Of a DNA stretch of 64,000 nucleotides, positions 15,431 through 24,928 are shown in pieces. The stretch is from positions 1,116,001-1,180,000 of the forward strand of contig NZ_JACNYK010000002.1 of assembly GCF_014692505.1 (NCBI RefSeq). The letters run 5' to 3'. Within the stretch, counting starts at the first letter, position 1, and the number at the start of each line of letters is the position of its first letter. Position numbers and translations under genes: made by a program. Source of the stretch: Sphingobacterium arenae (lineage in GTDB: Bacteria > Bacteroidota > Bacteroidia > Sphingobacteriales > Sphingobacteriaceae). The notes beneath the pieces are model-generated. The model was not told the origin of the DNA and ran no database searches. It was given only the letters and a program-made list of their open reading frames with translations.

Positions 15431-16705
15431 ATGGACATTTTAATTGGACTCCAGTGGGGAGACGAAGGGAAAGGAAAAATCATTGATCTGATCAGCCGTG
15501 ATTATGACATAATTGCCCGGTTTAACGGTGGGGCAAACGCGGGACATAGTATTTATCATAAAGGCAAACGGATTACACTTAAATTACTACCTTCAGGTAT
15601 CTTTTATCCCCATATCAAAAATATTATTGGCACTGGTGTGGTGATCGATCCTATCGCACTCCAAGCCGAAGTGGAACAGCTTCAAGCCTGTTTGCCTGAT
15701 ACCGGTTTGTTCCATCGGATTCTGGTATCAGCAAAGGCCCATCTTGTATTGCCAACTTACAAGTACTGGGATATCTATTTCGAAGAATCACCGGAATACC
15801 GCACTATTGGAACAACTAAAAATGGTATTGCACCGGCCTATTCCAATAAAATACTTAGGCAAAGTATACGCGCGGGAGATATATTTTCTAAAAATTTCGA
15901 AGCAGAGGTATTCCAAATCTTGACTAAGCAGCACCTTGCGCTACAAGCTTTAGGACAGGATATGCCTATGTTACAGGAATTATATGACAATTTTCTGGAA
16001 GCATGCAATTTTTTAAAAAAAATACAAATTACCGATACAGAAATTATCATCAATGAAGCACTCAGGAACAATAAAAAAGTATTGGCAGAAGGTGCTCAAG
16101 CCACGTTGTTAGACATCGATCATGGTAGCTACCCCTATGTCACCTCTTCCAATACCATCGCATCCGCAGCATGTGTGGGTTTGGGAGTATCCCCCAAGCT
16201 TATTGATAAAATTTATGGTGTTACCAAAGCCTACTGCACACGTGTTGGAAAAGGTATTTTTCCAACGGAAATAACCGGCTCCCTTGCCGATGAACTGCGT
16301 GAAAAAGGAGGTGAATTCGGTTCCAATACCAAACGGCCACGAAGAGTGGGCTGGCTGGATCTTCCCGCATTAAAATATGCTATTATGTTAAACGGCGTGA
16401 CCGATCTTGTACTAACTAAGGCTGATATCCTAAATGGAATGTCCGAAGTGCCTATTTGTATAGCATATGAAAGAGATGGCGAAACAAGGACCTTAGCCGC
16501 TCCACCAAGTGTAGACGATGCCGCGCGACCTGTCTGGAAATTTTTAGACGGATGGAATACGCCACTCGGCAAAATCAACCAGCAAATACAAGTTCCAAAA
16601 GAGCTGAAACTATTTATTTCCTTTTTGGAAAAGGAATTAAAAATTCCAGTAAAATACCTATCCACTGGACCGCAACGAGAAGAATTGATTATCTTGGGTA
16701 ATTAA
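15431..16705 (+). CDS. Divergent adenylosuccinate synthetase (PurA paralogue)
   Basis: 424 aa, full length. The P-loop QWGDEGKGK is at 8-16 with the catalytic Asp, NAGHS at 36-40 with the catalytic His, and the LAEGAQATLLDIDHGSYPYVT block at 219-238. PurA joins IMP and aspartate using GTP to make adenylosuccinate. Two substrate loops differ from the family norm: TTGRGIGPAY is here TTKNGIAPAY (128-137), and TTGRxRR is here NTKRPRR (299-305). The latter loop binds aspartate and the former IMP in studied enzymes. This suggests a specialised paralogue, not the housekeeping copy. It is followed after 10 bp by a Crp-type regulator. Confidence 0.8.
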   Translation: MDILIGLQWGDEGKGKIIDLISRDYDIIARFNGGANAGHSIYHKGKRITLKLLPSGIFYPHIKNIIGTGVVIDPIALQAEVEQLQACLPDTGLFHRILVSAKAHLVLPTYKYWDIYFEESPEYRTIGTTKNGIAPAYSNKILRQSIRAGDIFSKNFEAEVFQILTKQHLALQALGQDMPMLQELYDNFLEACNFLKKIQITDTEIIINEALRNNKKVLAEGAQATLLDIDHGSYPYVTSSNTIASAACVGLGVSPKLIDKIYGVTKAYCTRVGKGIFPTEITGSLADELREKGGEFGSNTKRPRRVGWLDLPALKYAIMLNGVTDLVLTKADILNGMSEVPICIAYERDGETRTLAAPPSVDDAARPVWKFLDGWNTPLGKINQQIQVPKELKLFISFLEKELKIPVKYLSTGPQREELIILGN

Positions 16706-16715
16706 CACCAGCAAC

Positions 16716-17285
16716 ATGGAGCGACTTTTAGAGTATATCCGAAAATTTGGGCAGCTTGATAAGCGGGAGGAAGGCTTAATCAAGCAGGCCTTTGAGAAGA
16801 AGCATATTCCAAAAACGACCTATTTTGTTGCCTGCGGAAAAGTTACTGATAGTATAGCTTTCGTAGAAAGTGGTGTATTTCGTTCCCTTTATTATAATAA
16901 TAAAGGTGACGATTTTACAAGATATTTTATCTACGAAGGTCGTTTTATTGGAGATTTCCAAAGTTTTATGGATCGTACTCCATCCAACGATTACATCGAA
17001 TCCGTAACAGACGCACAACTATGGAGCCTTAATATCCATAATTTTTTACTGTTGGAAAAAGAAATCAAAATCTGGCCCCTTTTAATGGCTAAGCTGTACG
17101 GATTTGTCATTGAAAGCAAATTAAAAACAGCAAATACCATGATGAATCTCGATGCCAGCGAACGCTATCTGCTGTTTCTAAAACTTTATCCCGGACTGGC
17201 AAATCGCGTTCCCTTAGCCATGCTGGCTTCCTATCTGGGTATTACCGCCTCTTCTTTAAGCCGCATCCGAAAAAATATTATATAA
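16716..17285 (+). CDS. Crp/Fnr family transcriptional regulator
   Basis: 189 aa. The N-terminal cyclic-nucleotide-binding-like beta roll runs to about residue 115 (VESGVFRSLYYNNKGDDFTRYFIYEGRFIGDF). The C-terminus has a short helix-turn-helix (LAMLASYLGITASSLSRIRKNI). No Cys cluster, so not an FNR-type sensor. It is only 10 bp after the purA-like gene and surely co-transcribed; a nucleotide-related signal is conceivable but not shown. Confidence 0.85.
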   Translation: MERLLEYIRKFGQLDKREEGLIKQAFEKKHIPKTTYFVACGKVTDSIAFVESGVFRSLYYNNKGDDFTRYFIYEGRFIGDFQSFMDRTPSNDYIESVTDAQLWSLNIHNFLLLEKEIKIWPLLMAKLYGFVIESKLKTANTMMNLDASERYLLFLKLYPGLANRVPLAMLASYLGITASSLSRIRKNII

Positions 17286-17379
17286 TTTACTTTCCCAATC
17301 TAAAACCAAGTGTTACGCCAACAATAGGAGCAAATTCGCTTTAGCCATTAAGCGGAAATACAGCAAACAAAAAGATTTT

Positions 17380-18378
17380 TTAATAAACAACCGTTTGATA
17401 CGTCACTTTTCCCTCGTGATCAATACATTGCACGCGTAACTCATCCTGATTAAGCGCAACATACATAAACCCATAGGTACTGGCTTGATACTGGCTGTAA
17501 GCGATATCTTCCTTCACGGGTGTAATTTCCGAGCCGGCACCCGAGATAAGCTGATGCGTAGTTTTATTGTCTAGCTTCAGGTGCTGCAGCGAATGCTCAT
17601 GGCCAGAAAGATATACCGGAACCGCGTGGCGATCCAAAATTGGTTCCAACACCTTCCGTACCGCCAAGGTATCGTAATTCTCCGTACGTGGCCCGGCACT
17701 ATAAATCGGGTGATGACCGACAACAATTTTCCACCGCGCCGTAGACGCTCCCAACAGTTCATCTAGCCAAGCCAATTGCTTTTCCGGCTGCTGGTTCGCC
17801 ACGTGGGGTCCATATTCGCTATTTTTGTAAAATTCCGGGATTAAAGGATTGGTATCGATAAAAGCGATCAAAACCTCAGCCGCTCCCTTCAAACGAAAAG
17901 TTTTACTGTAGTAACGGGCGGGCATTTTCCAGCGGCGGCTGATCGCCGAATAACGTACCTGTGCATCCGGATCCGACTTATAATCGTGATTACCTAAAAT
18001 GGGATACCAATCCCATTGTAAAGCAAAGTCTGTATAGATATTTTCGTAAGAATAGTGCCATAGCGGATCGTGTTCACTAACCACCCCCGAAGGGTAGAAA
18101 TTATCGCCCGTGGAAATGATAAAATCGTTTGGGTTTTCAGTTGCCCATTCACCCATCTGGGCCGCCACTTGGAGCTGGTGATCTGCCCCATTCCGCCCCC
18201 AATCACCCACAGCGATAAAATGCAGGTCATAGGCGTCAGCCAGCGCTGCACGCGCATTGATATCTTCACTTTCGATCCGCGTCGGTATGGCCGCAGCCAA
18301 GTTAGCAAAAGGCACCGCGGTAAAAGCAGCACCAAGGGCTCCGCCCAAGGTGCTTTTCATAAATTCTCTTCTTTTCAT
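17380..18378 (-). CDS. Exported acid-phosphatase-type metallophosphoesterase
   Basis: 332 aa. A twin-arginine-like signal MKRREFMKSTLGGALG is followed by an Ala-rich stretch. All calcineurin-fold metal motifs are present: GDWG (58-61), GDNFY (91-95), GNHDY (129-133), GHHP (221-224) and GHEH (259-262), in the order of tartrate-resistant (purple) acid phosphatases. Predicted periplasmic phosphomonoesterase. Its start is 5 bp beyond the SusD gene's stop, so it is the last gene of the SusC/SusD operon and points to an organophosphate substrate for that transporter. Confidence 0.85.
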   Translation of the reverse strand: MKRREFMKSTLGGALGAAFTAVPFANLAAAIPTRIESEDINARAALADAYDLHFIAVGDWGRNGADHQLQVAAQMGEWATENPNDFIISTGDNFYPSGVVSEHDPLWHYSYENIYTDFALQWDWYPILGNHDYKSDPDAQVRYSAISRRWKMPARYYSKTFRLKGAAEVLIAFIDTNPLIPEFYKNSEYGPHVANQQPEKQLAWLDELLGASTARWKIVVGHHPIYSAGPRTENYDTLAVRKVLEPILDRHAVPVYLSGHEHSLQHLKLDNKTTHQLISGAGSEITPVKEDIAYSQYQASTYGFMYVALNQDELRVQCIDHEGKVTYQTVVY

Positions 18379-18383
18379 CCTCG

Positions 18384-20033
18384 CTAATTATAGCCGTCGT
18401 TTTGGTTCCATTTGGTATTCACGTTCATAACCAATGTCGGGATCGGGAAGATACGGCGGTATTTCTCCGTCCTTCCGGCCGGATATAGCGAACGGAAACC
18501 CCAATCGTCTTCGAATTTACCGAAGCGGATCAGGTCATTGCGGCGCCAAGATTCATCTGTAAATTCCCGAGCACGCTCATCCAGCAGATCTTCTAAAGTA
18601 GGTGCTGTCGTCAAGGTCGCTGCGTTCACATATGCCCGGACTTGGTTGATAAGCGATTGTGGAGAATCACCGTTGGTCGGCGCCGCTCCCCGAAGGATAG
18701 CTTCTGCTTTCATCAGCAACACATCCGCATAGCGGAAGATCGGCACATCGTTGCTCTGGTTCCGTGCATTTGCCGCCGTCACGTTAACATCCATGTAAAA
18801 CTTGATCGAACGATAGCCCATCGAGCGTCCTTTCTGGTCGTTACCCGCATTCAGCGTAGGGCCACCGTCCGGACGTAAGGCAATCTCCCGTGAGGTTTCC
18901 ATGTGCCAATCAAAAATATCATCGGCATCTGCTCCAGTATAATCCTGATCAACGCCTTTTTTCGAAGTCTTGATCAAGAACGGGCGCGACAAATCCGGCG
19001 CATAATCCGACCAGTAGTACTGCTTACCGCCGATATAAACATTGTTCCGCTCATCACCCTCCAAATGAAATTTATCGAGGAATTCGGGCAACACACGGAA
19101 CGTACCGCCCACACTCTGCGGTAGCGGTGCAAACTGGTTCTGCCCGCTCCGGTGTATCCAAAAGCGCGCATAGGTCATTCCCTGCTGTTTTTCCCGGTCG
19201 TAGGGCATGGCAAAGATGAAATCTTTGATCTGCGGGCCATTATTTGGTCGAAACTTCTCTAAGAACTTATGGCTCATCAAATTGAATTGACCAGATGCTA
19301 TGATCGCATCACACATCGCCACCACGTCGTTCAGCTTTTCATTGGTCATCGTCGGTGCATATTGTGCCACGTTGGGGCTCGTATAGACCGCCCAGTTTAA
19401 ATAAAGCTTTGCCAATAAAGCCTCCGCCATAAACTTGGTCGCCTTCCCGTAGTTAGCAACAGAAGCTTCCGCAGGCAGACGATCCCGTACAGCTAAAAGT
19501 TCCGATTCGATAAAACGGCAGATCTCCGCTCGCGGCGATCGATCAGGCACCGTCTCCATCTTTTCCTTAATCAATGGAACGTCACCGAAATTATCCATCA
19601 ATAGGAAATAGAAGTAAGCACGCATGGCACGCATAGGAGCCGCTTTCTCACTTTCGTCATCCCCAAAAATAGCTAAGACATTGTTTGCTAAGTTAATCCC
19701 GGTCATTGCCGAATCCCACATCCCCGGAAGGATGGCATTATCCGGCGTCCAGTTATGTACATGGAGCTCCCGAAAACGTCCGCCATCGTAGTAGTCAGTG
19801 CCCAAAGCAAGACTCACCGCTTCGTCAGAGGATAATGTTTGCACCATCCAGTGATTGTATCCCAGTGCGCCGCGATACGCGGCATAAACATCGGCGGAGA
19901 TGGCTTCCGCAGCTCTTTCACTATTTGGAAATTCGGTGTATTGCGATTTGATATCAACGTCGAGGTCCGTGCAGGAAGCCATCGTCGTGGCCAATGCTGC
20001 TGCGGACACCAAAATATGTAGTTTCATTTTCAT
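18384..20033 (-). CDS. SusD/RagB-family surface lipoprotein
   Basis: 549 aa. Lipoprotein signal (LATTMASC, lipid Cys about 21). Typical SusD order: N-terminal TPR-like helices (AYFYFLLMDNFGDVPLI), then RYADVLLMKAEAIL, a RagB-type block (LLDERAREFTDESWRRNDLIRFGKF) and a C-terminus IFPIPTLVMNVNTKWNQNDGY. It caps the SusC barrel and captures substrate. It lies 11 bp after the SusC gene. Confidence 0.95.
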   Translation of the reverse strand: MKMKLHILVSAAALATTMASCTDLDVDIKSQYTEFPNSERAAEAISADVYAAYRGALGYNHWMVQTLSSDEAVSLALGTDYYDGGRFRELHVHNWTPDNAILPGMWDSAMTGINLANNVLAIFGDDESEKAAPMRAMRAYFYFLLMDNFGDVPLIKEKMETVPDRSPRAEICRFIESELLAVRDRLPAEASVANYGKATKFMAEALLAKLYLNWAVYTSPNVAQYAPTMTNEKLNDVVAMCDAIIASGQFNLMSHKFLEKFRPNNGPQIKDFIFAMPYDREKQQGMTYARFWIHRSGQNQFAPLPQSVGGTFRVLPEFLDKFHLEGDERNNVYIGGKQYYWSDYAPDLSRPFLIKTSKKGVDQDYTGADADDIFDWHMETSREIALRPDGGPTLNAGNDQKGRSMGYRSIKFYMDVNVTAANARNQSNDVPIFRYADVLLMKAEAILRGAAPTNGDSPQSLINQVRAYVNAATLTTAPTLEDLLDERAREFTDESWRRNDLIRFGKFEDDWGFRSLYPAGRTEKYRRIFPIPTLVMNVNTKWNQNDGYN

Positions 20034-20044
20034 GATTTTTCCGG

Positions 20045-23000
20045 TTATAAATTAAAATTAAGCCCAAACATAAAAGTACGTGTACGCGGATAGGTCTGTC
20101 GATTGTCGATCCCTGGGGTTAAGCCTCCAAGATCTACCTCTGGGTCTACCCCTTTGTAGCTGGTCAAAACAAAAGCGTTGTTTACCGTAGCGTACACCCG
20201 GATGTTCTTAAACTGGCTGCTCAGCTTGGGGAGATTATAAGACAGCGTCAAATTTGCCAAACGCAGGTAGTCCCCTTTCTCCAAATAACGATCAGACAGG
20301 TAATGCGCATTGATGTCACTCACCTTGTCTGTCTCTAGCACGCTGGCTAAAAGATTCTTCTGCCCGGCATTACCGACAATATTGGTGTGCCTTGCTCTGG
20401 TTCCATTCATGATCTGATGCCCGAATACGCCTTGGAACATCGCCGTCAAAGCAAAATTTTGATAGGTAAAGTTGTTGTTCCAACCTAAGGTAGCTTTCGG
20501 CTGTGCACTGCCGGTAACAGCCCGATCTTTGTTTGCCGGCGTGATCGTCGTCTCGCCGGTTCTTTCGCCGGTTTCTAGATCACGCACATAGAAAGTTGAT
20601 ACACCGTCTTCATTGTAACCGGCCCATTCCCAGGTATAAAACTGGCCGATTGGCGCCCCTTCCATCAAGCGTTGTTGAAAAGCGTTACTTTGTCCGGCTC
20701 CACCAAGTTCGGCCAGATCGATATAGTCCGTGGAAAATTCCTGATTAGAAATACGGGTCACAACGTTCTTATTATGCGAGGCGACAACACCGGTGCTCCA
20801 GCTGAAATTTCCGGAACGAACAGGTACTGCCTGTAAGCTGAGCTCTACCCCTTTGTTATTGATTTCACCAACGTTGGCTGTTAAGGAGCCATAAAGGTAT
20901 TTAGTTGTTGAAACCGCATAATCATAGATCAGATCCGTCGTGTTTTTATCATAGTATTCTATACTACCACTCAAGCGATTTCCTAAGAAAGCGAAGTCTA
21001 CACCGAGGTTCAACATGCCCGTACGTTCCCAACGCAGATCGGGATTGGCATTGCGCAGGGCAGCCAGCGTACGAAGATCATTTCCGAAGGCATCGGTATA
21101 AAAACTGGAGGTTGCACCATATACCTGCCGCGCGCTAAATACATCAAAACCCATCGAGTTGCCGCTCACACCATAACCCGCACGGAGTTTCAGGTCATCA
21201 AAAATACCGACCTGTTGGATAAAGGGTTCTTCTGATAAGCGCCAGGCAGCAGAAATAGAAGGGAAAGTCGCCCAACGGTTGTTCGCTCCGAAAGCAGACG
21301 AGCCATCTCTTCTAACGGTTGCCTGGAAAAGATACTTACTATTGTAGGCATAGTTCACCCGGCCATAGACAGATATCATCCGCAAGGTAGAAAGATAGTA
21401 GTTACCGAAACCCAGCAAATCGACCACATTGGCCATGCCGGGGTTGTAATAGCTCAATCCATCATCATAGTAGTCCGAGGTTGTCAATTGGAATCCGTCG
21501 TTGTTATTATTCTCTTCCCAAGAGTAACCAGCCAAGGCAGAAACCCGATGGAGCCCATCGAATGTTTTGTCGTAGGCCAGGTTCATCTCCATAATTCTAC
21601 GCTCGTCTTCCACAGCTGCGCGGATGGATTTACCGTTCTGGTTCCGTGCTGCCATGGAGTTTGCCGTGTAATATTGTGCATTATTGAACTGCCTGTTCTG
21701 CAAAGACAAATCGATATTATAAGTAAGACTTGGTAAAATCTCATAACCGACTTTCGCATGCGCCTGGATCACTTTGGTTTTGGAGAAATTGGTGTTTTCT
21801 TCAATCAGCGAAACCGGATTGACGTATTGTGAACGATCGGGCTTTTCATACCAAGCACCGGTCTCGGTCCGTACAGGCGATACGGGCAGATAGTAATACA
21901 TGGCGTCGTATACACTCACGCCGTCGCCCAATGCCAAGACATCATTTTGTTTGGTGATACTCGTATTGACGTTGAAGGACGCCGTCAGGCGGTCGCCCAT
22001 AGCCTTTGTACGGACAAAACCACGGCCAATCTGCCGGCCCATGTCTGTTCCTTTAATTACCCCGTTGTTTTGCAGTGTATTTAAACTTGCGCTATATTGT
22101 GTTTTATCGGTACCACCTAATAGGGAGATATTATGGTTATTCGATACACCGGTGCGTTCCACTTCACGCTGCCAGTCGGTATTCGCTCCGAGATCGTCCG
22201 TCGGCTCCATCGAGAAACCATTGTCGTTCACAAAAGCGCGGTACTGATCACCGTTCATCATATCATAGCGATTGGCAACCTCGTCTATCGCAACATAACC
22301 GTTATACGTAATATCGGTCTGGCCGCTTCTGCCCCGTTTGGTCGTCACGATGATGACACCGTTCGCGGCTTTCGACCCGTAGATCGCCGTCGCCGAGGCA
22401 TCTCGAAGCACATCGACACTTTCGATGTCATCGGGCGCCACCAAGCTCAGGGAGGCTCCCGGCACACCGTCGATCACGTAATAAGGCTCCATCGCCTCTC
22501 CGCTACGGAGGGTGGAAGCACCACGCAAGCTGATGGACGGGGTAGCATTCGGGTTACTGTTGTTTGTCGAGATGGTTAAGCCCGGAACTTTTCCTTGCAA
22601 CATCTGTGCAGGCGAAGCGAACACCCCTACGTTCATGTCTTCGGCTTTGATCGTAGTGATCGAACTGGTCACGTCCTTACGGGAGATCGTTCCATAACCG
22701 ATCACGACTTCTTCCAGCTCGGTGGTCATTGGTTGCAGTTTCACACTGAGCGCAAGGGGGCGGCCGGTCTGAATGCGGTATCCCGATAGCGTATCTGGCT
22801 GGAAACCGACGTAGCTAAAAATAAATTGATAGGGGCCGCCCTCGGGCAGGTTACTAAAACTAAACAGCCCCTGATCGGAAGAACTCGTATGGAAGCTTCT
22901 GCCCGATTCGCCGTGTACAGCTTTGATGCTCACGCCGGAAAGGAACTTACCAGACTCGTTCTGAGTCGCGCCTTTTACTTGCTCTTGCTGGGCTTGCACC

Positions 23001-23053
23001 TGAATTGCTCCAGCTACAAGAAGTGCAAAGCACAATAGGCTCTTTTTTTTCAT
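20045..23053 (-). CDS. SusC/RagA-family TonB-dependent transporter without STN domain
   Basis: About 1002 aa from the ATG at 23053, which gives a normal signal peptide (MKKKSLLCFALLVAGA... VQAQ); an in-frame ATG at 23071 adds six residues. A carboxypeptidase-like beta domain (about 20-100) follows, then a plug starting at LEEVVIGYGTISRKDVTSSI, the SusC motif (YGSKAANGVIIVTTKRG) and a barrel ending in Phe-Asn-Leu. The adjacent ECF sigma and FecR would normally signal through an N-terminal STN domain, which is absent here. Visibly richer in GC than the island to the left. Confidence 0.95.
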   Translation of the reverse strand: MKKKSLLCFALLVAGAIQVQAQQEQVKGATQNESGKFLSGVSIKAVHGESGRSFHTSSSDQGLFSFSNLPEGGPYQFIFSYVGFQPDTLSGYRIQTGRPLALSVKLQPMTTELEEVVIGYGTISRKDVTSSITTIKAEDMNVGVFASPAQMLQGKVPGLTISTNNSNPNATPSISLRGASTLRSGEAMEPYYVIDGVPGASLSLVAPDDIESVDVLRDASATAIYGSKAANGVIIVTTKRGRSGQTDITYNGYVAIDEVANRYDMMNGDQYRAFVNDNGFSMEPTDDLGANTDWQREVERTGVSNNHNISLLGGTDKTQYSASLNTLQNNGVIKGTDMGRQIGRGFVRTKAMGDRLTASFNVNTSITKQNDVLALGDGVSVYDAMYYYLPVSPVRTETGAWYEKPDRSQYVNPVSLIEENTNFSKTKVIQAHAKVGYEILPSLTYNIDLSLQNRQFNNAQYYTANSMAARNQNGKSIRAAVEDERRIMEMNLAYDKTFDGLHRVSALAGYSWEENNNNDGFQLTTSDYYDDGLSYYNPGMANVVDLLGFGNYYLSTLRMISVYGRVNYAYNSKYLFQATVRRDGSSAFGANNRWATFPSISAAWRLSEEPFIQQVGIFDDLKLRAGYGVSGNSMGFDVFSARQVYGATSSFYTDAFGNDLRTLAALRNANPDLRWERTGMLNLGVDFAFLGNRLSGSIEYYDKNTTDLIYDYAVSTTKYLYGSLTANVGEINNKGVELSLQAVPVRSGNFSWSTGVVASHNKNVVTRISNQEFSTDYIDLAELGGAGQSNAFQQRLMEGAPIGQFYTWEWAGYNEDGVSTFYVRDLETGERTGETTITPANKDRAVTGSAQPKATLGWNNNFTYQNFALTAMFQGVFGHQIMNGTRARHTNIVGNAGQKNLLASVLETDKVSDINAHYLSDRYLEKGDYLRLANLTLSYNLPKLSSQFKNIRVYATVNNAFVLTSYKGVDPEVDLGGLTPGIDNRQTYPRTRTFMFGLNFNL

Positions 23054-23096
23054 TTGATACGTGCTAAACATGTTGGTTTGACTTATAGGTTTTCAT

Positions 23097-24176
23097 TTAT
23101 CTTTTTCTAAAATAGATATGGAACGATCCATCTTCGTGCGTGTCGTAATGTAGATCATTGATGAGACAGATCACCGTCAGAACGTCGGCAAGGGTTTCCT
23201 TTTCCGGGTCGATTATGCCAGTATATTGAATGGTCCGGATATGCTCATCCTGGATATGAATATCGGTTTGGTAGGCTTCCTCCAACGTTGCAAAAACATC
23301 GGGCAAGGGTATATTTTCCATGTACAATTGGCTTCCGGTTGTGGTTGGAGCAGCCGTCTCCGCAAGACGGGCTGGTTTCTCTTTCTGCTCCCGCTCCGGC
23401 TGAACGATCTGCATATTCGCATCTAACAACAAGCTTGCCCCCTTCCGATCAAGGAATACATTTTCAAAGGCAGGGATATCAGCCGTCGATGCCACCACAA
23501 TTTTACCCGTGTGCAGCTCTACCGCTGTATGTTGTTTCTCGCGGCGGGTATCGATGGTAAAGGAAGTCCCCAGTGCCGTCGTTTTCGTCGCGCCGGCATA
23601 CACACTAAAAGGTCTTTTCGTATCTTTCGCTACGTCAAAAAACCCTTTCCCTTCGAGGTATATATCCCGCGCGGCTACAGCAAAATCGTTACGGTAACGC
23701 AGGCTGCTTTGTGCAAATAAATGTACGGTGGATTGATCGGGCAGGTGCACCGTATCGATTTGATCGCTATCATTGTATATAGACACCCAGCGCGGTACGG
23801 CTACCCTCGCGCTGTCTTGTTGGGCATAGTGCAGCGCATCCGGCTGTGCTACGCGCTGCGATTGCTGCCATAGCTGAAAGGAAATAAAGAGGAGCAGCGC
23901 CGCAGCAATCCCGACCTGCATCGTGCGGTTAGTACGCCGTAGTCGAATTTCACGCCGCAGGGCCCTCCGTTCGTCGCGATCAATCTCGCTTTCGATGTGC
24001 TGTGCCATCTTTTTTGAGGGTGCGGAATGATCTTCCGCCTCCTGATATCGCCGCCATCCGGCATCGTTGAACATTTCTTCAATGATCGTTGGGTCTTCCC
24101 AGATCTTTTTGCGTGCATTCCGCCTTGCTTCGGATCGATTTGCCGTGTTGCGCCGATGTCTTCTTCTGAACCTCAT
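23097..24176 (-). CDS. FecR-type anti-sigma factor
   Basis: 359 aa. An unusually Arg-rich cytoplasmic N-terminus (about 1-88), one membrane helix (VGIAAALLLFISFQLW, about 92-107), then a periplasmic FecR domain (VHLPDQSTVHLFAQSSLRYR, YLEGKGFFDVAKDTKRPFSV, TTALGTSF). A C-terminal DUF4974/STN-like domain follows (LPDVFATLEEAYQTDIHI). Controls the ECF sigma factor encoded 86 bp upstream in response to the transporter. Confidence 0.9.
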   Translation of the reverse strand: MRFRRRHRRNTANRSEARRNARKKIWEDPTIIEEMFNDAGWRRYQEAEDHSAPSKKMAQHIESEIDRDERRALRREIRLRRTNRTMQVGIAAALLLFISFQLWQQSQRVAQPDALHYAQQDSARVAVPRWVSIYNDSDQIDTVHLPDQSTVHLFAQSSLRYRNDFAVAARDIYLEGKGFFDVAKDTKRPFSVYAGATKTTALGTSFTIDTRREKQHTAVELHTGKIVVASTADIPAFENVFLDRKGASLLLDANMQIVQPEREQKEKPARLAETAAPTTTGSQLYMENIPLPDVFATLEEAYQTDIHIQDEHIRTIQYTGIIDPEKETLADVLTVICLINDLHYDTHEDGSFHIYFRKR

Positions 24177-24262
24177 ATATAGATATTACGTGGCTCATCG
24201 AACTATCCCTAGCGACTTTACAATTATTTAATATAGAGACGGTAAAAATCTTGAAGCCTGCT

Positions 24263-24787
24263 TTACAGCATAACCGAATAGAGGTGTTGCTTTAGCTGCA
24301 GGAGCGCTTTACTGATATGATATTCCACTGCTTTGGGGGTAATGGAGAACATCGTGGCGATTTCTTTATGGGACAGACCTTGTTTTCGGCTCAGTTCGAA
24401 CACCAAGCGCCGCATCTTGGGCATGTTTTGGATGTCCTGCTCCATAATCTGCAAAAGGTCTTTACTCTCAATGGCATCGACCAAACTGTCGGTAAAAGGG
24501 GTCTCGGCGGATTCGCCTTCGTATTTGAAACGGGTTGCTTCTTTACGGAGCACATCAATCATCACCTGTCGGGCCATGCCAAATAACTGTATATCAATAC
24601 CGAGCCGCACATTGAGTATCTCCCGTTGCTTCCATAACTTAATAAAAGTAAGCTGGGTTACTTCTTCGGCCACATATTCCGACTTGGTCCGTTGCAGTAT
24701 GAATCCATAGATCTGCTGGTGATACCGGTCATAGACCTGCTGAAAAGCACGCTGGTCATCTTCCTTTATTGCTCTGATATCTTCCAT
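24263..24787 (-). CDS. ECF RNA polymerase sigma factor (FecI-like)
   Basis: About 174 aa from the ATG at 24787 (a TTG at 24799 would add four residues). Region 2 reads RAFQQVYDRYHQQIYGFIL... EEVTQLTFIKLWKQRE; region 4 reads RRLVFELSRKQGLSHKEIATMFSITPKAVEYHISKAL. Placed ahead of fecR, susC, susD and phosphatase, all on the minus strand, so it most likely switches on this operon when its substrate is present. Confidence 0.9.
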   Translation of the reverse strand: MEDIRAIKEDDQRAFQQVYDRYHQQIYGFILQRTKSEYVAEEVTQLTFIKLWKQREILNVRLGIDIQLFGMARQVMIDVLRKEATRFKYEGESAETPFTDSLVDAIESKDLLQIMEQDIQNMPKMRRLVFELSRKQGLSHKEIATMFSITPKAVEYHISKALLQLKQHLYSVML

Positions 24788-24928
24788 AAAAAATGGCAAA
24801 TTTAGTGGCTTATTCTGGAGACAAGGGTTAACACGATGTTATGTTTTTATGAAGTCTGTGACTGCAAGATACAAAATATTACAGTAACTTCCCGTCGGAT
24901 TATCGAGAAGATAATGTAAACCATCATC

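Noticed and set aside
17380..24787. Polysaccharide utilisation locus
   Set aside because: SusC/SusD genes are present but no glycosidase or lyase; the only enzyme is a phosphatase, so a glycan substrate is not supported.
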